Of a stretch of DNA of 64,000 bases, positions 46,644-59,009 are shown piece after piece. The notes beneath the pieces are model-generated. The model had not been told where the DNA came from, did not search any database, and saw only the letters and a list, made by a program, of their open reading frames with translations. The position numbers and the translations under genes are program-made. This DNA is from Sambucus nigra. Taxonomy: Eukaryota > Streptophyta > Magnoliopsida > Dipsacales > Adoxaceae. The stretch covers positions 368,487,868 through 368,551,867 of the forward strand of contig OX422207.1 in the NCBI GenBank assembly GCA_949130495.1. The letters run 5' to 3'. Within the stretch, counting starts at the first letter, position 1, and each line of letters begins with the position of its first letter.

Positions 46644-47863
46644 ATGTCCCCTTCAAGTATTAAGGCGAGGATGATGATGTTGACTATGATGATGTCGTCT
46701 GGGCTTGGTGGTAGCGAAGGCGATAAGGGATCCTTGGCCCCTAGGCTCTCCAAATGGGGAAAATTAGGGATGGCCGTCGAGAACAAGACGAGGCTATTAG
46801 CGAGATCCCTCGAGCTGGTAAAGACTATCATTGGCCCAGGGTACACTAGTTGGAGGGAGGTACCAAATGAGCTCAAGTTAGCTATTTGGCTGGCACTACA
46901 GGTAATGTATTTATATTCATATTTATATTTATATGAATATTTAATTTCAATTTCAATTTCATTTAATATTTATATTTATATTTATTTGAATCTAACATTA
47001 TATTTGTTGGACCGGAACAAGTCAGCCTGGACCCAAAACTACGCGATTTCCTCTTGGAGCAGTTGAGGGAGCAACACAAGGCGTGGAAGAAAAATATGCA
47101 GACCTAGTAATTTGGGAAGACCTGAGATCCAAAGGCGTGATTTTGTCCCACTGAAGGAGCCGATCTCATTGGCACAATGGCAAAAATTCATTGGCAATGA
47201 GATCGGGGAGTGACAATTGGCATCTCGCCAATCGGGGAAGGAAATTCGGGTGAAAAAGACGGACGTGCACTACTCCGACTGGACGTCTTACGCTGAGGTA
47301 GAGCATGGGATGATAGTAAGATTTCATTTTTCTATAATTACAAAAATATGTTATTCTGCATTATTTTATTTGCGGGGCCGATACTAATTTTTCATTATTT
47401 TATTTAAGGGGACGGGGAGTGGCCCTGGGGGTATGACATATAGGCTCGATACTTATGTGGATATTCGAACGAAGAAGGGGAAGGATAAGGAGGTGTCCCC
47501 GATTATCGCGTCCACGATTGTAAGTAATCCGATAGTTTACTTTTTTGTTAATTACGTTATAATTTTTTTATTTACTTATTTAACTAATCATGTGCTTTTT
47601 GTCGTTTCAGGAAAATCTTATGGAAGTGCGTGAGTCACAGTCTGATGTCGACAAGGTATCTTTTTCCATAGATGCACTCAGCCAAGTGCTTGGCACTGAT
47701 CACAAGGGGAGGACATGGGGTGAGCTCGCGAGTGGCCAATTCTAGGATCATCGGATTGGAAATAAGCAACACTAGGTTGGCTCAAATGGTGGACTCGCAT
47801 GACGCGAAGATGTCCCATTTGGAGGTGATGGTAGAAGATATGTTCTCATTCGTGAAGCATTAG
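46644..47863 (+). pseudogene. TNPA / Transposase_24-like CACTA gene
   Basis: It starts MSPSSIKARMMMLTMMMSSG at 46644; the first exon (LSKWGKLG, AVENKTRLLARSLELVKTII, SWREVPNELKLAIW) ends at a GTAATG donor at about 46902. Later exons are inferred from splice sites: around 47021-47316 (LRDFLLEQLREQHKAWKKNM, IQRRDFVPLKEP, VHYSDWTSYAEVEHGM, with internal stops), 47409-47520 (MTYRLDTYVDIRTKKGKDKE) and 47612-47863 (IDALSQVLGTDHKGRTWGEL, with stops). The last resembles the 'VLG...G..RG' block of plant En/Spm second proteins, which bind subterminal repeats. Placement after TNP2, as in En/Spm, supports the call. Stops show it is dead. Confidence 0.65.
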
Positions 47864-48268
47864 TTTGGCAGAAATCGTAAGGGGAAAGGGAAGGAGAAGG
47901 AGGTGCAGGAGGACCTCGTAGCTTCATCGCCGACACATGCGGACTTTGATGATCCAGTCTCCTATTTGTCTCCCTTCGACCAACCGATGTCGACACTTGG
48001 TTGGATGAGCGTGTTTATACATGACATATTTGATGGCCAACGGATAGGGCAGGTGTTGAGGGACCCGAATACCATCCAGGGTATGCCAGTTCATGGACGT
48101 TTGCTTAAATACATTGAGGCCAAGGTGCTCGTCACGCATGTGATACCCAGGAAGGAGAACTCCCCATTATGGTTGCGTGAACAATGCAGCACGATGCATA
48201 TTCAAGGGTGTATCAAATCATATATCGTGTGTCCTACTGACCTCCTCAGACCTACCCCAGACATGTAA
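47864..48268 (+). pseudogene. C-terminal part of second CACTA gene (possibly DUF8039-like)
   Basis: An open frame, from MQEDLVASSPTHAD at 47903 to a TAA at 48266. It contains IQGMPVHGRLLKYIEAKVLV and MHIQGCIKSYIVCPTDLL. The pattern 'IxGxPxHG...VxVxV...VGxxxxWPxxLL' is common at the ends of plant CACTA second genes, so I read it as the C-terminal domain of the preceding gene. The domain name is from memory of the pattern and is tentative. It lies in a different frame from the 47672-47863 segment. Confidence 0.5.
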
Positions 48269-48489
48269 TGACATTATTTGAATTGAATTATTTTAAGTTG
48301 TTACATTTGAATTATATTTGGATTATATCGTGATGCATATTGTTTTGAATGTATATTTGCATTATCTGTATTTTATTTGGATATATGATGTTTTAACAGG
48401 TAAAATATTGCTATAATAGGTACAAATATACTGCTGGCCAGTGGCAGTGGCCATACTACCCAACAGATTTTTTTTAATTCTGCCCAGAA

Positions 48490-48770
48490 TTGTCATGGTC
48501 AATGACCGTGATAAGTTCGTGACAAATAAAACTTGTCACGGACTTGTCACGGTCAATGACCGTGACAATTTTTTAAACATTTTCACGTTCTTTGATCATG
48601 ACAAAAATTGTCAAGGTCAAAGACCGTGACATGATCATGACAAGTCTAATGAACTTATCATGGTCAATGACCGTGACAAGTCCGTGACAAAAAATGTTTT
48701 CACCCTCATACTTGTCATGGTTATTGACCTTGACAAGTTGGACTTGTCACGATCAATGACCGTGATAATT
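48490..48770. repeat. Right subterminal repeats of CACTA E
   Basis: At least eight GTCACGGTC/GACCGTGAC-type motifs in both orientations, matching 41341-41480. Frames at 48441-48926 are products of these repeats, not genes. Confidence 0.9.
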
Positions 48771-48789
48771 CGAAAGATCTGGTGTAGTG

Positions 48790-49873
48790 TTTCTCCACTA
48801 ATATCAACTTTAAAACTCATCCCAACACACTTTAACCATACCCTACCAATCTTAACAATAAGGGTACATATCGCATGGATTAAATTCACCCAAAACTCAT
48901 TCGAAATCGTGGGATTTAATCTTTAATTTTCCAGAATTAATTCACCTTAATTTTAATACGAGTTTACACTATTTTTCAAGAATTATAAATAAAGAAAACA
49001 TATATTCTCACCATAATTCAAACTCAGATTTCTCACCGATATTTGGACTTTTATATAGGATTCAATCTCAGATTTCATATGATATACTACTCAAATTAAT
49101 TCCCATGAAATCTTCCCCAAAAATCCATTTTGACATGTGAATCCCACCCAAAAAATCATATTTGCTTCACCAATTATGATATGAACACAAACACAACATA
49201 TAATATCAATGAAAGTTAAACACTTGCCTAAAATTAAAGGAAATTATGATCTTGCTTCTTGAGACCCTTTACACGCAATGATCCAAGGCCCAAAATTTCA
49301 TAATCCCTTCCCCAGAATGACGTTCTTGAGTTATCTCTTGAACTTATCCATTCTCTTTTGTCTCTCTCTCAAGCCGAGCTGAATTTGAATGAGTATATGG
49401 ATACCTACCTCATCTAATAACCCTTAATATTCCCCTAATCCCGAAATTAGGTCATGTTACAGTATTAAAATGACTCGAATACACCCGTACGGGTCCCGTG
49501 TAGCTTTAAAAGTTCCCGAAAATTGATTTCAACCCCCGAGTACTCAATTTGAACTATCTTGGCCCATATCGGATCATCCACACATTCGAAATCTCCATTC
49601 TAGTCACCTATCATCAATTTACTATCTCATTCCCAACACAACCTCACACGTGCATCCCAAAAAAGATATTGTCAAGCCCTCATTTTTCCCAGTTACGATG
49701 TACTATAAAATAATACAATTTCATTTACTTATCACACAAGTAAAAATAATAACCCATAAATATTTATCTAATATTTGATAATTAACATTTATTTAATTCA
49801 CTTTATTTTACAAATTAATTTAATTATGAGTATACGTGTAATTTAAATATTACCAAAAATACGGGGTGTTACC
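48790..49873 (-). repeat. Left (3') LTR of C, part 3 (LTR start)
   Basis: It resumes with the TTT duplication and aligns with 63549-63790 of the right LTR (AACTCATCCCAACACAC, AAGGGTACATATC, AAAACTCATTCGAAATC). On the minus strand the LTR begins at 49873 with a TAACACCCCGTATTTTTGG-type start. Confidence 0.8.
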
Positions 49874-49888
49874 TGCTTCCCCCTTACA
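49874..49888 (-). promoter_or_regulatory. Polypurine tract of gypsy C (minus strand)
   Basis: On the minus strand this reads GTAAGGGGGAAGCAG, next to the 3' LTR, matching the AAGGGGGGAAGTA tract of D. Confidence 0.7.
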
Positions 49889-50460
49889 ATGGAATTTCAT
49901 TACCGAAATTAGAATATACCATAAAAAAACTTTGGATACTTACCCACATGGCATCCTTACATACCTAAAATCCAATCATGATAACATTATAGTGCCTCCA
50001 CTATACACCCGCTAGTGGTACCATCCTAACTGAAGGCCTATTCACTATGACCCAAGATTAGAGACAAATCTGTTTAAATAATTTTATACTAATATACTCC
50101 ATCATTTCTTAAGGTCTCACCTTGATGACGTTATGAAAAACTATCGGGAACCTATTAAAAGTTTTCTAATAAGACGTTCATATACACCACTAGCTCTATC
50201 ATCATAATACTGGGGAAAGTCCCCACTTCCCTAGGTGCCAACTTTTCTTCTTGCCAAATTACATAACTCCCTTCATGGAGGACACCCGCAACAACACTTG
50301 ACCACTCATGTCAAACTTCAAAAAACTTCGGTTCACGGTAACATAACTCTTACGATATTCCTGAACTACACAAGATAATTTCTAATTAATGCAATCCTTA
50401 CTAACGGATTCAGAATCACATCCGACCCAACAAAATTGTTATCCCTACACATCTAACCAA
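49889..50460 (-). other. Gypsy C internal DNA, no frame
   Basis: Corresponds to the 3' end of pol and beyond. AT-rich and decayed; the start (ATTTCATTACCGAAATTAG) is the reverse of the CGGGATGAAATT stretch that ends the internal region in A and B. Nothing else recognised. Confidence 0.5.
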
Positions 50461-50661
50461 CTAAAGGTCAGATGACAAGGTCTTCCGTAAAAAGCCTCAT
50501 AAGGATCCTTGCCAATAGTAAACTGTTTTGAGTTATTACAAGCAACTCTACTAATAGTAATTACTCACCCCAATTACCCTAAAATCCAGAATACGCAAGC
50601 CTCTCATTCTCCAACATTTTAGTCACCTATCCCGGCTACTCCTCGGTCTAAGGGTGATACG
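50461..50661 (-). pseudogene. Gypsy C integrase remnant
   Basis: The minus strand reads, with stops and shifts, TYHP-stop-TEE (about 50645-50661, from HPQTDGQ), KMLEN, GNWGE, then NNSKQFTIGKDPYEAFYGRP (about 50480-50545). The same blocks are in B at 13240-13420. This fixes the coding strand of C. Confidence 0.7.
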
Positions 50662-53199
50662 TCTTGCTAAAAATGAAACCTCCCCCCATCTCCTTCTAAT
50701 GATTTCTATCAGAGGTGGGACTTTAAGGTCTCATATTTATCCACAATAATATTAGGAGGCACCTTATACCAGCTCATTCCCTTCCTTTAAGGAGATGTTG
50801 GGCACACTGCCTGATAGTGAAACTTACCTAAATTAATAGTAATTATTTCGTATTGGTCAACCAATTCCACAAACCTAAAGGAAATCCTAACTTTTTCGTG
50901 ATGTTCATAATCCAACAATGAACTCTACCAGTCTACCTATCCATTTCGTCACTCGAATCACCAATTATTGCAAAATTCTCATTGATCTCCTTAGACCAAC
51001 CTTTTTTCCCTCTAAGGAGTGGTGCACCTGGAGACAAACTTCGATTTGTCTTTCTCCACACCAATATACTTGTTTTGTATTCCACGTTACATGGCATATC
51101 TTACTCCCTTTCCTGGGAATGCTAAAAATCGTGACCTATGTGTATGCTCTAAAACTGTGTGCTTCTTAGGTCCTTTTCATCTGGTAGAATCAACATCCTA
51201 TTTATGCGTAAAGATTAAGACTCTCCTCTAATTCCTAAAACCGTTTGACCTCCCTTGTCAAAAGACAACCTCACCTTGTCTCCAAAGTTTTTCAACCTAT
51301 CTTGGTTGTGATAGCTCTCATTGTTGTATACATATTCAGACTATCTCCTTCCTCTAAAGAAGTTTAGTCCATCTTACATTTTCAATTCTATTCCCACTTC
51401 CCCACATCCATACGGTTCAACACATTTATTGCCACGTCCTCTCATCTCAAATGATACTAAAAATCGAATAAATCAGAGCGCCCATACACCTTATATCCCG
51501 TGCATATATGCACAAATATCACAGACGTAATATATTTATCTCCAATTCGGCCCCACATGCTTGGCGTTGCCATAAATAAAAAGTATTCTCTTACCACAAT
51601 AATCCCGTTTCAATTCTTCTCGAGATTACCCCACATATCAACTAGTGGTGAAAACATTTCTCCCAGTGCTTCCTAAATAGAACTACCCGACTCCACTGGC
51701 CATATATAGTATAATATCCCTCAGCTCAAAGAGTTTTCTCCACATGTACAATGATTACCTTTCAAAACTAATATCCTATCATCGAACAACGTCTCCCAAC
51801 TCCTGACGTTTATTGAGGTTCAAGCATGGAACGTTACATAAAAAAAATCCAACTAAGAATCCCCCTCTGATACACTATCACTTAGCATTGTCGGTCATCG
51901 AGATCCTTTAACCCAAAGCATATAACCCGAACATTCAATATCTTGCCTCCCAGAAGTATAAGTCTAATCCTTAACTCCCACATCTATAAACGAGTCATAC
52001 AATATGGTTCTCGTACTATCACTATGTCCTCAATGCTAAATTATTAACGAGCTCAATCTCTTCGCTTGACGATAAACCCGATATCCTCTAAATCACCTTA
52101 GCAAAATCCCTACACATCGGGATCAATGTAACGAGACAACTATACTCTCAGAAGTCTCCTCTACGATGTAATATGTACATGGTCTCGACCCTCTTTCAGA
52201 CGAGACATCACAAAAACAACACATCCTGCCCTAGATAAAATTCAACCATCACTCAAACCATCTCTAATGAGTCCATGCCTAAGATAACATCATACTCGCA
52301 TAACATATCTTTATAAAATGAGTAGATCTATAAAAACATATTCTCCCATTGTCCACACCCACTCCCGTACATGTGGAACCAAAGAGATCCCCATTACTCA
52401 ACGATAAATATATACATGTAGTAAATACTAACGATACATCCATTAAGCCCGTCTCATGCGTGAATCTAGTGCTAATAAAATATTGTGATGCAATTGTGTC
52501 ACACCGAACCTCTCCCATTCACTTGTGGATAAAACTCATAGTGTCAATTGCCAATAACACTGGCTGTTCACATGGTTCATGGACATAATACCCATGTCTA
52601 ATCTGAACTAAATACTAATGTAACTATTTCCCCTACTGGGCACCCTTCTCTTGTCCCCCTGACTCGTTGTAGATAAGATCGACATATATTTTGCTACTCT
52701 TCACATATAAACACCTCTCCGTGTAATCCCCTATCTTTGGCCTCGCTGTCCATGTAAAGGTTTCCCTACTCTCAATCCCTGGTAGACTTAGCCCTGATAG
52801 CTAGCCCAGTTATTTCCTTAGCTCCTCTAGACCTGTGGAATACTCTAATAACACGATGGGCCTATTTGGATTCATTGTCACACAGTTAGAATTCCTTTGA
52901 TTTGAATATTTTAAACAGGTCCCCCTACTGGGTATCCCCACCGTGGTGCCCTACTAGAACCGATACGTCCAATCTTGCCCTATTGGCTTGTCTCTCTAAT
53001 TCTCTTAGATTCCTTCATATGGAAATGATTATCTTGGCAATGAAAAACAGAGGCTTTGATGACATATGCATAAGTCATCCAAGCCAAATTTATTAATAGG
53101 TGCTGGATAATTCTCCATGTGAGTTCATCAATGAACCCAATTCTCCGTTGTATCTACCTCATCGGGTACTAAGTTCACCAAACTAGTGACTTTTCCTTA
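50662..53199 (-). other. Gypsy C internal DNA, decayed pol
   Basis: Where RT and RNase H should lie, no motif is readable. Frames at 50918-51530, 52279-52588 and 52902-53096 have no recognisable domain and are scattered over both strands. CCCCTACTGGG(C/T)A-type segments recur at 52630 and 52921. Confidence 0.5.
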
Positions 53200-53345
53200 T
53201 AATCAACCACTGTCTGTCACCCTTATGATATGTCTAGAAACTTCTTTCGCATCTCTATTTGAACATCATATGAAAGGACTTATGATCAAACCGCGCCCAA
53301 AATTCCCTAACTGTCAAGGTCTCTTTCTCTTAAGATATTGTGACT
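53200..53345 (-). pseudogene. Gypsy C gag remnant
   Basis: The minus strand reads ETLTVREFWARFDHKSF, closely resembling the gag motif of B (IIQEFWVRFDRKYF, about 9830-9870). Surrounding frames are broken. The position just inside the primer site at 53911 fits a gag gene. Confidence 0.7.
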
Positions 53346-53910
53346 AACTCTAACCATCGTAACGCTAATCATACGAGCTTAAAAGTCTATAATATTTATT
53401 TTTGAGTGTCACTTCACTCGACTATATGCAAATTCCTTTGGAAGTCCTTCTTCCATTACCTAACTAATATAACATCTGCATTTCTCTAAAACTCCAATGG
53501 ATGGCCCTTATGAAAGGACCATCTGACTCTCTCTCCTTATTGACTACACTCGAAGAACTTGAATTAGAGCCACCATCTGTTATGGAAATTCTTAGGGAAG
53601 CTGTTGAGCACTAATGGTTGCCATATCATTCATTGTCTGAACAACATCAGTGGTGACCTATGCTACGCTCACCCTTCTCTGAATATTTTACGACGTCTTC
53701 TGGTCCTCCTAGTGGACCTCATTGGTCATCCTCTATTGTTCGATAAATTAAACCCAACCAAAATTGTGTAAGATTGATTTCAATTATACATAATAGCAGG
53801 AGAACATATATCGCAAAATGGATCGATAGTCCTAAGCATAGGGATCTATATCAAAGAAAAGCAATGTTGAAATGTAGTAAGTCTACACAGATCCTAAGAA
53901 CACTAGAACT

Positions 53911-53927
53911 CGATACTCTGATACCAT
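53911..53927 (-). promoter_or_regulatory. Primer binding site of gypsy C (minus strand)
   Basis: The minus strand reads GATGGTATCAGAGTATC, complementary to initiator tRNA-Met, adjacent to the 5' LTR at 53929. Confidence 0.85.
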
Positions 53928-53928
53928 C

Positions 53929-54468
53929 TGTCATAACCCACCAATTTAAATAACGGGTGATCAATCCTTTAATAAAATAAAATAGTCGTATCATTTGGTT
54001 CATTCTTCGCATTACTGTCGAGAACATTTTAATTACTAATAACCTATTAGGCCTCGTGTAAAATTTAAACCTTTTTAACTTACTTCCACAAAATTCTCAT
54101 TCACATAACCAACTATGCAATTAATCAAACGCACACTCACAGACATAAATAAATTAAACGATAACTATCAATAGATAGTCATAATACAATAATCCAACTA
54201 GCTGAAAGGAAGGCATTCGAATAAAATAAATGCCAATGAACTGGGCAATAACTCTGAAGTACCTCCTATCTAGATCTGAAGGATATAAGCATATAATCAA
54301 TCCCTATAATTATCCACAATTACTGCATCATTGTCTAACTAGAAGGATGGTTAAGCCAGGCATCCCCATAGCTAAATACCTAAAAGTTTTGAAAATATTT
54401 TTATATGGGTCAAAGACAAAAAGCTTTTAAAAATAATTTTCAAGTGTTTAAATTAGAATAATAAATAT
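53929..54468 (-). repeat. Right (5') LTR of C, part 1
   Basis: Aligns with 29556-29870 and 39555-39775. It shows the unoccupied site of D at about 54238-54246. Interrupted by element F at 54469; TAT precedes the insertion. Confidence 0.85.
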
Positions 54469-54489
54469 TCCTAGACCAAAAATTCTAAT

Positions 54490-54630
54490 CTGGCACGCTC
54501 AAGCAAGGAGAATCTGACACGCTTTAAAACCGTGCCAGAATCTGGTGCGATTTACTCATAACTTAGCACAGTTTAAAACAGTGCAAAAATTAGGCACAAT
54601 TTGAAACCGTGCCAAATATGAGTACGTTTC
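54490..54630. repeat. Left subterminal repeats of F
   Basis: GACACGCTTTAAAACCGTGCC, GCACAGTTTAAAACAGTGC, GGCACAATTTGAAACCGTGCC: hairpin-forming units with a TTTAAAA centre. Equivalents lie at 61765-62100. Confidence 0.85.
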
Positions 54631-54684
54631 ATTAAAAAAAATAGATCCCCTAATTTTCAATTGGGACCCAATCGCATACTAACC

Positions 54685-54722
<38 letters not shown>

Positions 54723-57700
54723 ACCTTAATCTAACATTAGTCTCTCCCCTTCTCTCCCCGATCCATCATCCTCGGTGCATCCATGATCCACAAAACCATG
54801 ACACCTCCATCATCCACGCCTCTTACATCGACCACGGTGCGTCCATCATCCATGATGTCAGGTAATTACAAGAGCCTCCATGACATTAATATTTTACATA
54901 TTTTTGTTAAATTAACATTTTGCAACCCTTTTGCTATTACCTGTTTATGCAACACTTTTGCTAAGAAAGAGAGATATAATAAGAAAAAAAATGAAAAATA
55001 AGGGTACATATCTTCCATTTTGAGCTTGTTGTATTTTGGTTACATAGAATTTATTTGTATTTTTTATTTCCTTATTTTGATTTGGAAAGATTATAACCTT
55101 ATCATGTAATTTCTCTTCATACAGAAGGCTACCTTTATTATTATTTGGCAAAGAGAAGATTTTCTGATGACCCAAACAAACTCTACATCCATTAGATTAG
55201 AGGTGGTTAAATAATTCCACTCAGTATTGACATTTAAATTTGCATCTTATGTAAGAAACCTCACATTAATACTAGCTGAATCATCAATTAATATTCTTGT
55301 AAGAAATCTCACGTTTCTAGGTAACATTCTCATCATTATTTTGAGGTGATATATGATTATGAATGCATATACTTCTTGTTTTTCTTAGAGGTGTTTTTGG
55401 CATCTATTGTTTTCTTGATTTTAGTATAAATTAGTTGAATTTATCCTAAAGTTATTCTAAATTATTATATCTTCTTTTATAATTTTCTTTCCTATTTAGT
55501 GTTCAAACTTGGAATATTTTAATAGACAACTTCTATCTAGGTTGTTTTACTCTTGGTGAGAAATCTTTGGGGGAGATTCTGCTTGGATGTTTAGAAAATG
55601 TATGCAAAGATTGTTATAACTATTGGCTGTTTAGAACATGCATGCAACGATTGTTATAAGTGTTGGCTATTTAGAAAATGTATGAAAAAGTTGGGTATAC
55701 ACGGTTTGAAGCAATATATTGTTATAAGTATTATACAATTATAAATGTACAGTTTCGTTATGTTGTTTGGGAGAAAACGGATATCAGTCTTTGAGATGTC
55801 AATATAACTCAAATATTTTAGTTCCCCTATTAAAACCTGGAAACTCTGTGATATAATTGTTGACAAAAATTAGAACATGTAAGCATCTGAAGTGAGTTAA
55901 CATGTTGCCAATGAGACCTGACTTAAAAAATAGTTTTCTCAACCATTGTAGGATTTGATAGTATTCGTTTCCATGTTAGTTCATTTGGTAAGGCACTAAG
56001 TCCTAGTATCTAACAAGAAAAAAACTCCTCGTTGTCGTATTAATTGCAGTAGCTTCAAGGGTGTACAAGGGCATCTTTGTGGAGATTTTTTATACATGAG
56101 GTAAAATAGAAACTATTCATGTCCTAAAAAACAAAGTAACACTTATTACTCACTATAGATTTTAAATTTACAATACTTTGTATTTGTAAAATCTATGAAG
56201 AATGTAAAAACAGAAATGCATTGTATTGGTTTATGCCTAACGGTCTATGTGGTTTTACATTTGCTTAAACATTACAAACTCTTTGTAACTATTCAGGTAT
56301 TCACATTCTCTAATAAAACTTGGGTAATTGATTAGGAGGTTCAAGAAAAGAAACCATAACCAAATCCAGATATTCAAATTTAGGGATTTTTATGGAGGTT
56401 GAATTTTTAAGAGAGCACTCCTCTTATATATCATTCACTACACAAAAAAAAAAAAAAAAACTGTATTTTCTTATTTCATTAATATTTTCTCCCAGATATA
56501 TTTGGTGTTAGGGATGACTCCCTACACTCTTAACAATTCGTTTTTTATGTGCTTTCCTATCTAGGGGAAATTTTAAATTCAATTCATGAGAAGAGTTATT
56601 CTTAAAAAGCGAAGTTTGATATAGTGGAGTTGAACACTATTAAGGTTTTATTCTATAATTTTTCACAGTAGTATCCATTCGGATAATAGTGTTTGATTAC
56701 TTGAAAATAATCCACCCATGAAAATGGCTTGCATATTTACAATTCTCACATCTTGAAAATGGCTTGCATATTTATATAATAGTGATTCGAAAAGTGCACG
56801 GGACAGGTAAAAATGTATTAGAAAAATAAAAGCCCTATATACATTAGTAGGTTTATGTGTTTAATTTGGGATTTTCTATTAGGAAGTGAATATAAGAATC
56901 CACAGTGGACATTGTTTGAAACAAAAACCATAAACTTTTGCAACTATAAACATTGATCTCACTTCAACAAACTTGGAAAATTTCTCATAAGTTCTAGTAT
57001 TAAGTCATGAAAATCTACAAACATTGTGTCTTGATGGCTAGATGTATAAAAAAATGTAACTTTATTTGAAAAAAATACCACAACTCCATAAAACTAAAGA
57101 GCTTGTATTCCCTGTTGAACTCTCCTCTGGATAAAACCCAAATTGGACCAACTAACATTCAAGGAAAATAAACAAAAAATATATAAATAATGCATTTTCT
57201 CCCCTTTGATTAAATTCCCATCTGTACTTTCAACGTTATGAAATAAAGAAACGAACTCTACAATTTTATGTATAATGAACATTTAACACCTAAAAAAGGC
57301 TTTATAACGTAGAATTTATAACAAACTTATTTGCTCAAAAATAAAATTGAAATTGCATTCCTCATAGCTTTAGTACTATGAAAAACTAGTTATCTTGATA
57401 ATTGACTCGTACGATTCTTCATAACAAAATACTTCTCAAAATCTGAAGTCACAAACATAATTTAATGATGTGGAACTTAGCTTATGTCATTGAATTATCA
57501 TTAAAGACAAGGAATCAATTTGGATATATGTCAACTCTAAATTGTGTGATTGTTTTTACCTTCAAGCATAATGCCTCCATGAAATGTTGTCAAGAGACAA
57601 AATAGAGATATAGATGGTTAATGCAAGGCACGGTGGAAGTATGGAAAAAATAGTAATTAATATTGCATAAGGTGAATGATTAATTATGTCACTCAATTAC

Positions 57701-58699
57701 ATCTGAGATATAAAAATACACCTCGAAAAAAAATATTGAAGAAACTAAAAATTAAAGTATTAAAAAGCGTGACGCCCTTGAGCTACTTGTTGCATAATTA
57801 TTAAATAAACAAATTAAGTGAAACTTGAGACCTACTCATTATCACATTTGGAATTTTTCAACAAACACAGACACATGCACACGTATATCATACATCTTCA
57901 TTTTCTTGGAAATGAACTAAATTTTTTTTATAGTGGATAATGCTTGTGATGAACATTATGAAAACGGACTTACAAATTCTAATACACAAAACATTATGCT
58001 CCAGAGGATTTTGTTGGAAAAATCCTGTTTACCGCCAGCATAGAGGAGAAGTGCGATGATAAGAGTGATGGGAAACAGGTATTATAGGAGTGTATTTTTT
58101 GGTATTTGTAAAGGAACTTTGGACACTAAAAATTTTAGACTATTATTAGTTTTCCTTGTCCTTTGTGTTCAAAAACTTCCGAATGAGTCCATCTTTATGC
58201 ATAAGTTCTTTATAATGATCCATTGATTACAAGGTCCTTATTTAAATTGATACTCTACCTTATTACTTAGAGTCCTAATTTTAGTAATTAACTGAAACGA
58301 GAAACATGGATAAAGCTGGTAACAAAAAGACTACTCATATCAAATCCTCAACATCATAACTTAAAATCAACAACTAAATAAATAGTAAGCAGGATAACGA
58401 TGTAAATGCTAAGAAATAAAATCTCTTCCTATTTTTGAAAATTGGGTAGGGTCGTGCACACCCCCACTTTTGAAGCTCATCTCAGTCATGGAAGAATGAA
58501 AAGACATTATAGTTATAGCAATAAAATTATTATAAAACTCCTTTACTTGATAAGGAAGTATTTCAAGTGTGAGTCAACCCCTAGAGGGATACCGAACCCT
58601 CCCCAAAATATAGGAAATAAGTTACCAAGGCAGAACTCGTTTGTACATCTCAACATAGTATGCCTCAACCAACCCAAATCACCAAAAATATCAAATAGG
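54631..58699. other. Interior of F, unidentified
   Basis: A (CT)n tract (54689-54717) precedes a short frame from 54783 (MIHKTMTPPSSTPLTSTTVR) that runs into an AGGTAATT splice-donor-like site at about 54860. The layout, CT leader then a short first exon, resembles a gene start, but the rest is AT-rich with many stops and no known domain. The frame 58442-58705 is not recognised. This may be captured or decayed DNA. Confidence 0.4.
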
Positions 58700-58941
58700 T
58701 CCTAATCATAGTTGTCAAATCGTGAATCGAATCATGAATCAAAAACTCTATGAATTGTGAATCATGAATTGAAGCGTAAGAATCAGTTCAAAAGTAAAAT
58801 TTATTAGAAATAATATATAAATATCTAATCATATCGTAAGAATTTGATTCTATTCCCGATTTGTATCGATTAGTCTATGAATCAGATCGAATCGTACAAA
58901 TCGAATCGTAAATCGTAAGATTCTGACAACTTTGGTTAGGA
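58700..58941. mobile_element. Small foldback (MITE-like) element
   Basis: The left arm TCCTAATCATAGTTGTCAAAT and the reverse complement of the right arm, TCCTAACCAAAGTTGTCAGAAT, form imperfect inverted repeats. The 240-base interior is rich in GAATCGTGAATCG-like units. Size and ends fit a MITE; AGTTGTCA-type ends are common in plants. No clear duplication is seen. Confidence 0.5.
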
Positions 58942-59009
58942 TATTCATATTTGTTTGGATATTATTGGATGTTGGTTAAATATAATGAATATTGATGTAT
59001 GGATTCCAC

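Larger units (their letters stand above)
41298..48789 (+). mobile_element. CACTA (En/Spm) DNA transposon E
   Basis: 7492 bp. The left end CACTACACCA and right end TGGTGTAGTG are perfect 10-base inverted repeats. TTT is duplicated at 41295-41297 and 48790-48792, the 3-bp size expected for CACTA elements. The other LTR of C has the unoccupied site at about 63535-63555. Subterminal regions carry repeated GTCACGGTC...GACCGTGACA motifs. Two genes are present on the plus strand: a TNP2-type transposase and a TNPA/Transposase_24-like gene. Both are broken in this copy. Confidence 0.95.

Noticed and set aside
48441..48926. Short frames near the right end of CACTA E
   Set aside because: Produced by the GACCGTGAC subterminal repeats; no start context or domain.
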